Source of the DNA: Hyphomonadaceae bacterium UBA7672
GTDB taxonomy: Bacteria > Pseudomonadota > Alphaproteobacteria > Caulobacterales > Hyphomonadaceae
Length of the DNA stretch: 64,000 bases
NCBI GenBank assembly: GCA_002483135.1
Contig: DLHI01000026.1
Location: forward strand, 124,001 to 188,000
Reading direction: 5' to 3'
The position numbers were made by a program, and so were the translations under genes. How positions within the stretch are numbered: position 1 is the stretch's first letter; every line of letters begins with the position of its first letter. Positions 42,439-49,239 of the stretch are shown piece after piece. The notes beneath the pieces were generated by a model. It saw only the letters and a list, made by a program, of their open reading frames with translations, did not search any database and was not told the origin of the DNA.

Positions 42439-43092
42439 ATGGCCGGCTGCTGCGAACATGACGCCTGCGCATCGAGCGCCGGGGCGAAGGTGGACCCGAT
42501 CTGGCGGCGCTGTCTCTGGATCGCGCTGATCGTCAACGCGACGATGTTCGCGGCGGAGATTGCGGCGGGGTTCGCGGCGAGTTCGTCGGCGCTGCAGGCG
42601 GATGCGCTCGATTTCCTGGGCGACAGCGCGAACTACGCGATCAGCCTGTTCGTCGTGGGTATGGGGTTGGCTGTCCGTTCGCGCACGGCGTTCTTCAAGG
42701 GCGCGACGCTGCTGGCGCTGGGCCTGTGGGTGGCGGGCAGTGCGGGATGGCGCGCGGTGATGGGCGGAGCCACGCCGCATGCGGATGTCATGGGAATTGT
42801 CGGGTTTGTGGCGCTGCTGGCGAATGCAGGTGTGGCGCTGATGCTGTTCCGCTTCCGGCGCGGGGATGCGGATATGCGGTCGGTGTGGATCTGCTCGCGC
42901 AATGACGCCATCGGAAATGTCGCGGTGATGCTGGCGGCGCTGGGCGTGTTCGGGACGGGGACGTTGTGGCCAGATGTGATCGTCGCGGGGATCATGGCGG
43001 CGCTGGCCATCACGGGCGGGTGGGCCATCATGCGGCAAGCGATGTCGGAGATGCGCTTGGGAAGAAAAAGCCTCGCCGTTCCTGCGGAATAA
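42439..43092 (+). CDS. CDF-superfamily cation transporter
   Basis: The 217-residue protein is a short cation diffusion facilitator. It has an N-terminal Cys/His segment (CCEHDAC) that could bind metal, then five to six membrane spans. The transport site is suggested by DALDFLGD in the second span and RNDAIGNV in the fifth. The C-terminal cytoplasmic domain common in CDF proteins is absent. It is regulated by the divergent MerR gene through the operator upstream. Zn or Cd export is likely. Confidence 0.88.
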   Translation: MAGCCEHDACASSAGAKVDPIWRRCLWIALIVNATMFAAEIAAGFAASSSALQADALDFLGDSANYAISLFVVGMGLAVRSRTAFFKGATLLALGLWVAGSAGWRAVMGGATPHADVMGIVGFVALLANAGVALMLFRFRRGDADMRSVWICSRNDAIGNVAVMLAALGVFGTGTLWPDVIVAGIMAALAITGGWAIMRQAMSEMRLGRKSLAVPAE

Positions 43093-43161
43093 CGTTCACG
43101 GGAGCGCGATTTGCCACGTGTACGGCAGACGGGGTAGTTTGAGCGATGCTCGGAGGACACC

Positions 43162-43302
43162 ATGAACCGCTTTGCCACTCTCGCCTTTATCGTAGTCGGG
43201 TCTATCGGCATGGCCTACGCTGCGGCTCCGGAGTTTGTGCAAGCCTGCTGCGAGTGCTGCAAGGACATGGTCGAATGCTGCTGCGGCCACAATCACGGCT
43301 AG
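43162..43302 (+). CDS. 46-residue exported Cys-rich putative metal-binding peptide
   Basis: I do not recognise a family. An ATG at 43162 follows GGAGGA by five bases. Residues 1-22 are a clear signal peptide ending at YAAA. The mature 24 residues hold seven Cys and two His in the last 18 positions: CCECC at 29-33, CCC at 39-41 and HNH at 43-45. It would be secreted to the periplasm. It lies 69 bases downstream of the CDF gene on the same strand and may share its MerR-controlled transcript. A metallothionein-like chaperone or scavenger is plausible. Confidence 0.7.
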   Translation: MNRFATLAFIVVGSIGMAYAAAPEFVQACCECCKDMVECCCGHNHG

Positions 43303-43490
43303 CGCGTCGCACGAAAGACTAGCTGAAGGCTCCCGGATGACCGGGTGGCGTTTGATTTGCGCCTAAAGACAAGGGTGTCCCGAGCCGGGTGTGGCGGGCG
43401 GGCGTGCCAATCCAGTCAACACTGACTTCTGCCAGCGAGCGTCCCGATGCGTCGCTTGTGGGTCAGGCTACGCATGGCTTAGACGTGTCC
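43303..43490. other. Region without recognised gene after the Cys-rich peptide
   Basis: The 188 bases after the peptide gene contain a small hairpin (CCCGG-ATGA-CCGGG at 43332-43345), which could terminate the transcript. Beyond it is GC-rich sequence with no recognisable gene. If the uncertain frame starting at 43491 is not real, this unexplained stretch extends to the integrase stop at 43747. Confidence 0.5.
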
Positions 43491-43928
43491 ATGGCCTCCA
43501 ACGTCGTGGACTTCCTGGTGTTGGACCTGTTTTGGCTCGGCGCGCTTCGACCGAAGTGGGCCATGATCCCGAAAACCGAGCACGTCACCTTCCGCTTCAA
43601 CACCGCCGATCATGTGCGGGATTTCGTTGTGCGCACGGTGATGGCGCTGGTTGTTGGCTTAATCGCTGCCAGTCTCGCAGCGTGGACGTGGCGTGGCGCT
43701 GAGTGGCGTACGATAAGCGAGGTTGCGACCCGCAAGGACTACCGGGTCAAGCGGCCAAGCCGCCCCGCATGGCCTCGGACTTTTCCGCTGGCGCGAACTG
43801 TGATGCTGCTTGCTGCACTTTGTTCGCCCACCATTCCGACATTCGCCCCCGTTCCTCCCAATAGTTGGCGCGGTGATAGGCTCGGCGGACAGCAGATCCC
43901 GTCGCATGACCGAGCTCGGCCTCGATAG
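43491..43928 (+). CDS. Uncertain small membrane protein frame overlapping integrase
   Basis: The frame from an ATG at 43491 shows a hydrophobic start (VVDFLVLDLFWLGAL) and a membrane-like span (TVMALVVGLIAASLAAW). The last 60 residues lie antisense to the integrase gene and look random. It may be a decayed gene fragment. The product is not recognised, and the frame may not be translated. Confidence 0.25.
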   Translation: MASNVVDFLVLDLFWLGALRPKWAMIPKTEHVTFRFNTADHVRDFVVRTVMALVVGLIAASLAAWTWRGAEWRTISEVATRKDYRVKRPSRPAWPRTFPLARTVMLLAALCSPTIPTFAPVPPNSWRGDRLGGQQIPSHDRARPR

Positions 43929-44982
43929 CATCGGGCGTCCACAGACCGCTCTCGTTCAGCAAACTCGAAGCGCTTGCCCTGAACCCGTGGGAGGTTGCTT
44001 CATCAGCCTTGAAACCCATCCTGCGAAGCGCTGAGTTGAGAGTGTTCTCGCTCATTTGCTTTTTGGGGGAAGACGCCGATGCAAAGGCATGCTGCCGCCC
44101 ACCCGTAAACTGAGCGAGCTCGGTCAGAAGCTCTATGGCGGGCAGCGGCAATGGTTTGCGGAGCTCCCGCCGCATTTTTGTACGCTCAGCGGGTATGATC
44201 CAGATGCGGCGTTTGAGATCGAACTCGCTCCAATTCGCCGCGCGAAGCTCACCGGGGCGCGGATAGAGGATTGCCATCAACTTGAGGGCGATCAACGTTT
44301 CGGGCTGCCCCTGATACGACCAGACAGCTCGCACAAGACGCGTGAAGGCGGTCCAATCGGTCATTGCGGCCCTGTGCGTCACGCGTGGAGAAGCGATGGC
44401 GCCCCGCAGGGCGTAGGTAGGGTCGTTCACCGCTCGATTCGTCGCGATGGCATATCGATAGACCTGACCAATCACGGCGCGCAGCCTGCGAGCGGTTTCC
44501 AGATTGTCTTTGCTTTCGAGGTCGCGAAGGACCGAAAGGATTTCGGCGGCGCCAACGTCAACGATTGGACTCCTACCAAACGAGGCCTTCGCCATCCCCA
44601 GAAGCCATTTTTTCTTGGCCAGCGTTACATCGGCCCGCCCCTCCTTCTCGGTTTTGGCGAGAAACTCGTCGGCCAGCGCGCCAAAGGTATTGGTCTGCGA
44701 TCCCTGTCGCTCGCGCTTCTGCTGACGACGACTTTGAGACGGGTCCACGCCGCCAGCCAGTAGAAGCTTGGCCTCTTCCCGCTGCTTTCTGGCGCTCACA
44801 AGCGACGTGCGGGGATAGTCGCCGAAGGACAGCAGCTTTTGGCGACCGCCATACCTGTAGGCCAGTCGCCACAACTTCGAGCCACCCGGCGCAATGACGA
44901 TGTGGAGCCCGCCGCCATCGCTAACTTTCATTGTTCGCGTACCTGGCTTCAGCGCACGTAGCTTCGTGTCGTTGAGCGGCAT
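43747..44982 (-). CDS. int: Tyrosine integrase of the genomic island (P4-type)
   Basis: The 411-residue recombinase has the DUF4102 arm-binding domain (residues about 1-85: LNDTKLRALKPG, SFGDYPRTSLVSAR), a core-binding domain, and a catalytic domain. Visible catalytic residues are Arg in LYPRPGELRAANW, the SHGFR box (His and Arg), His in LGHATG and the Tyr nucleophile in AYHRANYWE. The ATG at 44982 is preferred to 45012. It starts 186 bases from the tRNA-Leu end, as usual for tRNA-targeted island integrases. Confidence 0.95.
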   Translation of the reverse strand: MPLNDTKLRALKPGTRTMKVSDGGGLHIVIAPGGSKLWRLAYRYGGRQKLLSFGDYPRTSLVSARKQREEAKLLLAGGVDPSQSRRQQKRERQGSQTNTFGALADEFLAKTEKEGRADVTLAKKKWLLGMAKASFGRSPIVDVGAAEILSVLRDLESKDNLETARRLRAVIGQVYRYAIATNRAVNDPTYALRGAIASPRVTHRAAMTDWTAFTRLVRAVWSYQGQPETLIALKLMAILYPRPGELRAANWSEFDLKRRIWIIPAERTKMRRELRKPLPLPAIELLTELAQFTGGRQHAFASASSPKKQMSENTLNSALRRMGFKADEATSHGFRASASSLLNESGLWTPDAIEAELGHATGSAVRRAYHRANYWEERGRMSEWWANKVQQAASQFAPAEKSEAMRGGLAA

Positions 44983-45026
44983 GGCCAAGTCCTGCTGATC
45001 ATGGACGCGCATTCGGCGTCGTCCGA

Positions 45027-45047
45027 TACCAACAGAAATACCAACAA
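45027..45047. repeat. Right inner repeat, putative integrase arm site
   Basis: It matches 29920-29940 at 20 of 21 positions, with TACCAACA twice in the same orientation. It lies between the integrase start and the tRNA end, so it may also affect the integrase promoter. Confidence 0.65.
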
Positions 45048-45167
45048 ATCCGCGCGATGCCCAAGCACCCCACCGGACGAGGCCGGACGACGCTGGACAA
45101 CAGAAGTCTGATTTTATGTGGATTTCTGTATCTAACCGACCAGCTTGGACCCGCTTGGCCGGGGTAA

Positions 45168-45252
<85 letters not shown>

Positions 45253-45379
45253 AGATAGCAAGGGGCGCGTGATACAGGCGGTACGGTCCGGTTTCAAGGG
45301 GATCGTACGCGCCTTCCCGAAATGCCGCTCTCAGCGTCAAATCCGGTCGAATCCGGCGGACTCAGGGCCGTCGCAGGGC

Positions 45380-45961
45380 CTAGTCGAACTTCCAGACGGC
45401 CCGCACGCCGATCTCGTCGAGGCCCTGGTTGCGGCCTTCGCCGAGGATCTGACCATGGCTCAGGTGCTCGTAGATGCCCTGCACGGCGAAGCCGGGGGAG
45501 AATTCCCAGGTGAGCGCCAGCGAGGTGCGGAACAGGTCGGTGGAGCCAAGCAGTACATGCTCCTCGAAGAAGGCGGCGGCTTCGGGCGTGCCATTGGCGT
45601 AGGGGTTGGAGTTTTCCCCGTCATGCACGACGTAGCCGAAGCCCGGCTCAAGGCTCCAACCCGGCGCAAACTCGAACTCCCATTCGAGACCGCCGCCGGC
45701 GTAGGAGGTGTTCCCGTCGGTGTTGACCGACGCCATGACGTAAGGATGGGGCGAGCCCGCCCAGCCGAGGAAGTCAGGCGACTTGAAGCGCAGTTCGCCA
45801 ACGATGTTGACGCCGGATTCCTTGTCCGCGTTCTTGCAGTCGATCACGCAGATATTGTGCTCCATGACGCCGACGCGAACGCTGTCGACCTGAGCCATGG
45901 CTGCTGGCGCGGCGATTGCGGCCGTCGCTACGGCGGCGACCGTCAGGAACATCGATTTCAT
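45380..45961 (-). CDS. Acyloxyacyl hydrolase / PagL-like outer-membrane protein
   Basis: The 193-residue protein has a signal peptide ending at AAMA and a beta-barrel pattern of alternating residues. Near the C-terminus EHLSHGQILGEGRNQGLDEIGVR (motif in parts: HLSHG, GRNQGLD) resembles the PagL active site, where His166 and Ser168 would be catalytic (HxS). PagL enzymes remove an acyl chain from lipid A. Activity is inferred from family only. It lies next to the tRNA-Leu, outside the island. Confidence 0.8.
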   Translation of the reverse strand: MKSMFLTVAAVATAAIAAPAAMAQVDSVRVGVMEHNICVIDCKNADKESGVNIVGELRFKSPDFLGWAGSPHPYVMASVNTDGNTSYAGGGLEWEFEFAPGWSLEPGFGYVVHDGENSNPYANGTPEAAAFFEEHVLLGSTDLFRTSLALTWEFSPGFAVQGIYEHLSHGQILGEGRNQGLDEIGVRAVWKFD

Positions 45962-46061
45962 GCACTTCCTCCCGGATTCCGGGAGAAGCTAGAGCATGTT
46001 CCGGCGCCACAGTGAACTGCCGGCGGGCTGCGTGGGGCCCGCCGCTGCGCTCAACGGGCTA

Positions 46062-46157
46062 TCAATCCCGGGTCACAATCGTGGCGTAGGCAAGTACGAT
46101 CGCAAAAATCGTCATCACCGAGATGACGAGGGGAATGAAATATAGCTGCAGGTCCAT
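46062..46157 (-). CDS. 31-residue single-span membrane protein
   Basis: An ATG at 46157 with GGAG six to seven bases upstream opens a 31-codon frame. Residues about 5-27 are a continuous hydrophobic span (LYFIPLVISVMTIFAIVLAY), ending in TIVTRD. It is close to a bis-small protein such as CydX or CcoQ in size, but I do not recognise it. It sits just downstream of a lipoprotein gene on the same strand and about 0.5 kb from the FixL-like kinase. Translation is likely from the site and codon pattern, but unproven. Confidence 0.55.
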   Translation of the reverse strand: MDLQLYFIPLVISVMTIFAIVLAYATIVTRD

Positions 46158-46183
46158 GGCCGGCTCCTTCAGGGGGTGGTGTT

Positions 46184-46456
46184 TCAGCTTTCCTGGACAC
46201 AGGAGGGCAGGCGCATCGCATCGTCGGCGTCACAGGCGTAGGTGACGCCGGCAACGGCGGCTTTCCACGTCCATTTCGCATTCACGCGGGCCTCGGACGT
46301 GACCGTGATGGATGAGGGGTCCGACACGCCGAGCGCCTCGGCTGTGACCCCCCTCAGTGAGGCCCGGTAGTCAGCGGCTGTTGGGGCCGCCCCGCATGCC
46401 GAGAGTGCGGCAAAGAGAGCGAACCCGGTAAACCTGGTGAAAGCCGTTCCGATCAT
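46184..46456 (-). CDS. Small lipoprotein of unknown function
   Basis: From the ATG at 46456 the product is a 90-residue lipoprotein with a perfect lipobox, LSAC. The mature part is small with two cysteines near the C-terminus (YACDADD and LPSC) that could form a disulfide. The GGGGA site upstream of the ATG supports this start over an upstream ATG at 46495. It is followed by the 31-residue membrane protein gene. Confidence 0.65.
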   Translation of the reverse strand: MIGTAFTRFTGFALFAALSACGAAPTAADYRASLRGVTAEALGVSDPSSITVTSEARVNAKWTWKAAVAGVTYACDADDAMRLPSCVQES

Positions 46457-46524
46457 GACGATCCCCGATGATCTGCCGTCCGGTGTCATCGGCATCAGTT
46501 TGCGGGCGACGCGGGGATGAGATT

Positions 46525-46538
46525 CTGACCCAGATCAA
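46525..46538. promoter_or_regulatory. Near-consensus FNR/FixK box upstream of hybrid FixL gene
   Basis: CTGACCCAGATCAA matches TTGAC-N4-ATCAA except at the first base. It lies 65 bases before the FixL-like start and 69 bases from the divergent lipoprotein start, so it could act on either. A single mismatch makes it weaker than the boxes at 56992 and 58817. Confidence 0.5.
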
Positions 46539-46602
46539 GGGAGGACACGGGACGCTGCGGCATTGAGAATCGGCAGCGCGATTGGGCGCGGCGAGGCCTG
46601 CC

Positions 46603-48231
46603 ATGCGCAAAGATACGCCTGCCCCTGGGCCAAGCGCGCCAACTGGCGCAGCGGATGGGCATGAGCTAGACTCCATCCGCTTTTGGAGTCTGCCGAACAT
46701 CGCGCTCAAATCACTTCTGGAAGACGACCGCTTCCGCATCGTGCCTGAGACGATGGTGGACGGCTTGATCATCATCGACGCCGCTGGATCCATCAAATAT
46801 GTGAATCCGGGCTGCGAGAAGCTGTTCAAGTACACGGCCGGAGACCTGATCGGCCGCAACGTGTCCACGTTGATGCCTGCCCCTTACGCCATCAATCATG
46901 ATGGCTTTCTTTCGCGTCACCGCGAGACGCGGGTGAAGCGGATCATCGGCATCGGGCGCGAGCTGACCGGCCTTAAATCCGATGGTACGGTCTTCCCGAT
47001 GTACCTGTCCGTGGGCGAAGCGGAGACCGAGAGCGGCATCATCTTCGTCGGCATCATCTATGACCTGACCGACAAAAAACGCGCCGAGGAAATGATCCTG
47101 CACCACCAGAAGCTGGACGCCATCGGCCAACTTTCCGGCGGCATCGCGCACGACTTCAACAACATCCTCGCGGTAATCGGCGGCAATCTCGAAATGATCG
47201 CCAATGTCGACCTGCCGCCTGCGGCGCGACGCGCCGTCGCCCGCGCCCAGGACGCAGCCGTGCGCGCCGCACGCATCACGCAGCGCCTCCTTGCCTTCGC
47301 GCGCAAGCAACCGCTGCAGCGACAAATGCTGGACCTCAACAAGTGTCTCGAGGACATGTCGGAGATGCTCCAGCGGACCATTGGCGAGGCCGTGGACATC
47401 CGCATGTACCTCGCGTCCAATCCTGGCACGGTGGATGCGGACATCGACCAGTTCGAAACCGCTGTCCTCAACCTTGTCGTCAATGCGCGCGACGCCATGC
47501 CCGAAGGCGGCGTCGTGACCATCGAGACCGAAATGGTGCACTTCGACGATGATCCGCGCACCGCGCAGGAGGCGCCGCCGGGCGATTACCTGCGTGTTTC
47601 GGTCTCCGACAACGGTTCGGGAATGCCGCCCGATGTCTGCGCGCGCGCCATCGAGCCGTTCTTCACGACGAAGGAAGTCGGCGCCGGCACCGGCCTTGGA
47701 CTGTCGATGGTCTACGGCTTCATGAAGCAGATCGGCGGCCATGCGCGGCTCTACAGCGAAGTGGGTCACGGCACGCGCGTAAGCCTGTTCTTTCCCCACG
47801 CCGGCTCAGGAACCGCTTCGGCGCACGCTCCGGCGGATACATCGACGCCGGTGGGCGATGGCGAAACCATCCTGGTCGTGGAAGATGATCCGGATGTCCG
47901 CCTTGTCACCGTCTCCCGGCTGGAAGGCCTGGGCTATCGCGTCAAGATCGCTGTGGACGGTGCAAGCGCGCTCGACGTTCTGGCCCGGTCCCCCGAAGTC
48001 CAGCTCGCGCTGGTTGATGTCGTGATGCCCGGCGGCATGGACGGTCACGCCCTCTCCGACGAGATCGAGAAACGCAATCCACGCGTCCGCATCGTCCTGA
48101 CCTCGGGCTATTCTCCGCGCATGGCGACCGTCGGCGGGCGCACCAGCCGGCCGTTCCTTCCCAAGCCCTCCACACGCGCCCAGCTTGCGCAGATGGTGCA
48201 CGGCACGCTCTACCCGGCGAGCCGCGCGTAG
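46603..48231 (+). CDS. Hybrid FixL-like oxygen-sensing histidine kinase (PAS-HK-REC)
   Basis: The 542-residue protein has no membrane span. A PAS domain (about 45-155) resembles FixL: LMPAPYAINHDGF aligns with the haem-ligand region, His99 with the proximal His200 of Bradyrhizobium FixL, and Arg119 in IGIGRE with Arg220; the 20-residue spacing is identical. A HisKA domain follows (GIAHDFNN, His183), then HATPase (NLVVNARDAMP, DNGSGM, GLGLS). A C-terminal receiver has its phosphoacceptor Asp472 in LVDVVMPGG. The ATG at 46603 has GAGG six bases upstream. It pairs with the response regulator encoded tail to tail. Confidence 0.82.
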   Translation: MRKDTPAPGPSAPTGAADGHELDSIRFWSLPNIALKSLLEDDRFRIVPETMVDGLIIIDAAGSIKYVNPGCEKLFKYTAGDLIGRNVSTLMPAPYAINHDGFLSRHRETRVKRIIGIGRELTGLKSDGTVFPMYLSVGEAETESGIIFVGIIYDLTDKKRAEEMILHHQKLDAIGQLSGGIAHDFNNILAVIGGNLEMIANVDLPPAARRAVARAQDAAVRAARITQRLLAFARKQPLQRQMLDLNKCLEDMSEMLQRTIGEAVDIRMYLASNPGTVDADIDQFETAVLNLVVNARDAMPEGGVVTIETEMVHFDDDPRTAQEAPPGDYLRVSVSDNGSGMPPDVCARAIEPFFTTKEVGAGTGLGLSMVYGFMKQIGGHARLYSEVGHGTRVSLFFPHAGSGTASAHAPADTSTPVGDGETILVVEDDPDVRLVTVSRLEGLGYRVKIAVDGASALDVLARSPEVQLALVDVVMPGGMDGHALSDEIEKRNPRVRIVLTSGYSPRMATVGGRTSRPFLPKPSTRAQLAQMVHGTLYPASRA

Positions 48232-48240
48232 CCGCCGTTC

Positions 48241-48984
48241 CTACTGGCTCCAGCGCACTTCGCAGGCGAGCACATAGCCCTCGCCCCGCACGGTCTGGAT
48301 CAGGTTGGGGGTGGAGGAATGCTGCGACAGCTTGCGCCGCAGCCGACTGACCAGCGTGTCGATGCTGCGATCAAACGCATCCCAGTCATCCTTCTTCGTC
48401 GCATCGGCGATCGCGTCGCGCGACATGATGCGGTTGGGATGATCCACCAACGCCGCAGCGAGATTGTACTCGGCTCCGGTCAGCTCCACCGGGATTCCCG
48501 ATGCGGTGCTGAGATCGCGGCGCGAGGGCGTCAGCACGAATTTGTCGAAGCGCGCCTGCCGGTCGACTGATGTCGTAGAAGCTGGCGCAGCCGCCTCGCC
48601 CGGCGGCCTCGCCCGGCGCAGGACGGCGCGCACCCGGGCCAGAAGTTCGCGGAGCTCGAATGGCTTTGGCAGGTAGTCGTCGGCCCCGACCTCCAGCCCC
48701 ACAACCCGGTCCACCATCGACCCCTTGCCCGACAGCATGATGATCGGCGTGGTCAGTCTGGCCCGGATCTCGGCGGCATAGGAGAGCCCGTCGCCGCCCG
48801 GCATGTTGATATCCAGCAGCAGGAGGTCCGCCGCGGCGGAGGCCATGAGGGTCCGCGCCTCGGCGGGACTGCCTGCCTGCCGTGTGTCATAGCCTTCGGC
48901 TTCAAGGAAATCGGCCAGCGTTTCACGCAGGGCGACATCATCATCCACAATCAGGATGCTACCCAGTGAAGCAACTGCCGACAC
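48241..48984 (-). CDS. OmpR/PhoB-family response regulator
   Basis: The 247-residue protein has a receiver domain with phosphoacceptor Asp58 (LLLLDINMPG) and acidic DDD at 14-16, then a C-terminal winged helix (ELTGAEYNLAAALVDHPNRIMSRDAI; SRLRRKLSQ). It ends nine bases from the end of the hybrid kinase gene and follows ccoS on the same strand. The pairing of hybrid FixL-like kinase with OmpR-type regulator parallels the rhizobial hFixL-FxkR system. Its target may be the fixK-like gene (see 59531-59563). Confidence 0.88.
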   Translation of the reverse strand: MSAVASLGSILIVDDDVALRETLADFLEAEGYDTRQAGSPAEARTLMASAAADLLLLDINMPGGDGLSYAAEIRARLTTPIIMLSGKGSMVDRVVGLEVGADDYLPKPFELRELLARVRAVLRRARPPGEAAAPASTTSVDRQARFDKFVLTPSRRDLSTASGIPVELTGAEYNLAAALVDHPNRIMSRDAIADATKKDDWDAFDRSIDTLVSRLRRKLSQHSSTPNLIQTVRGEGYVLACEVRWSQ

Positions 48985-49089
48985 GAAAGCGCTCCTGCCC
49001 GCTGGTTCGTTACGATACGAGCCTTAGCAGGGGCCATCGCCAGCTTCACCTGTCAACGAACGAGTTGCCGCTACCCCGGGGGCGCGACG

Positions 49090-49239
49090 TCAGGGGATGG
49101 GGTCCTGGTCGTTCAGAATCCGGGCGGCGGACCCGGCAGGATCGTCGTACTGGCCTGCCCGGAGGGACCAGATGAAGGCCGCCAGGGCGGCCCCGGCCAG
49201 CAGCAGGGCCGCCGGCATCATATAGAGAAGCACGTTCAT
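49090..49239 (-). CDS. ccoS: cbb3 oxidase maturation protein CcoS
   Basis: CcoS is a 49-residue single-span membrane protein needed for assembly of active cbb3 oxidase. It starts MNVLLYMMPAALLLAG and has the small cytoplasmic tail QYDDPAGSAARILNDQD typical of the family. Its ATG overlaps the ccoI stop by four bases. A longer frame from 49344 lies inside ccoI and is not used. Confidence 0.88.
   Translation of the reverse strand: MNVLLYMMPAALLLAGAALAAFIWSLRAGQYDDPAGSAARILNDQDPIP

Noticed and set aside
46711..47799. A 362-codon open frame opposite the FixL-like kinase
   Set aside because: Antisense to a gene with clear PAS, kinase and receiver motifs.
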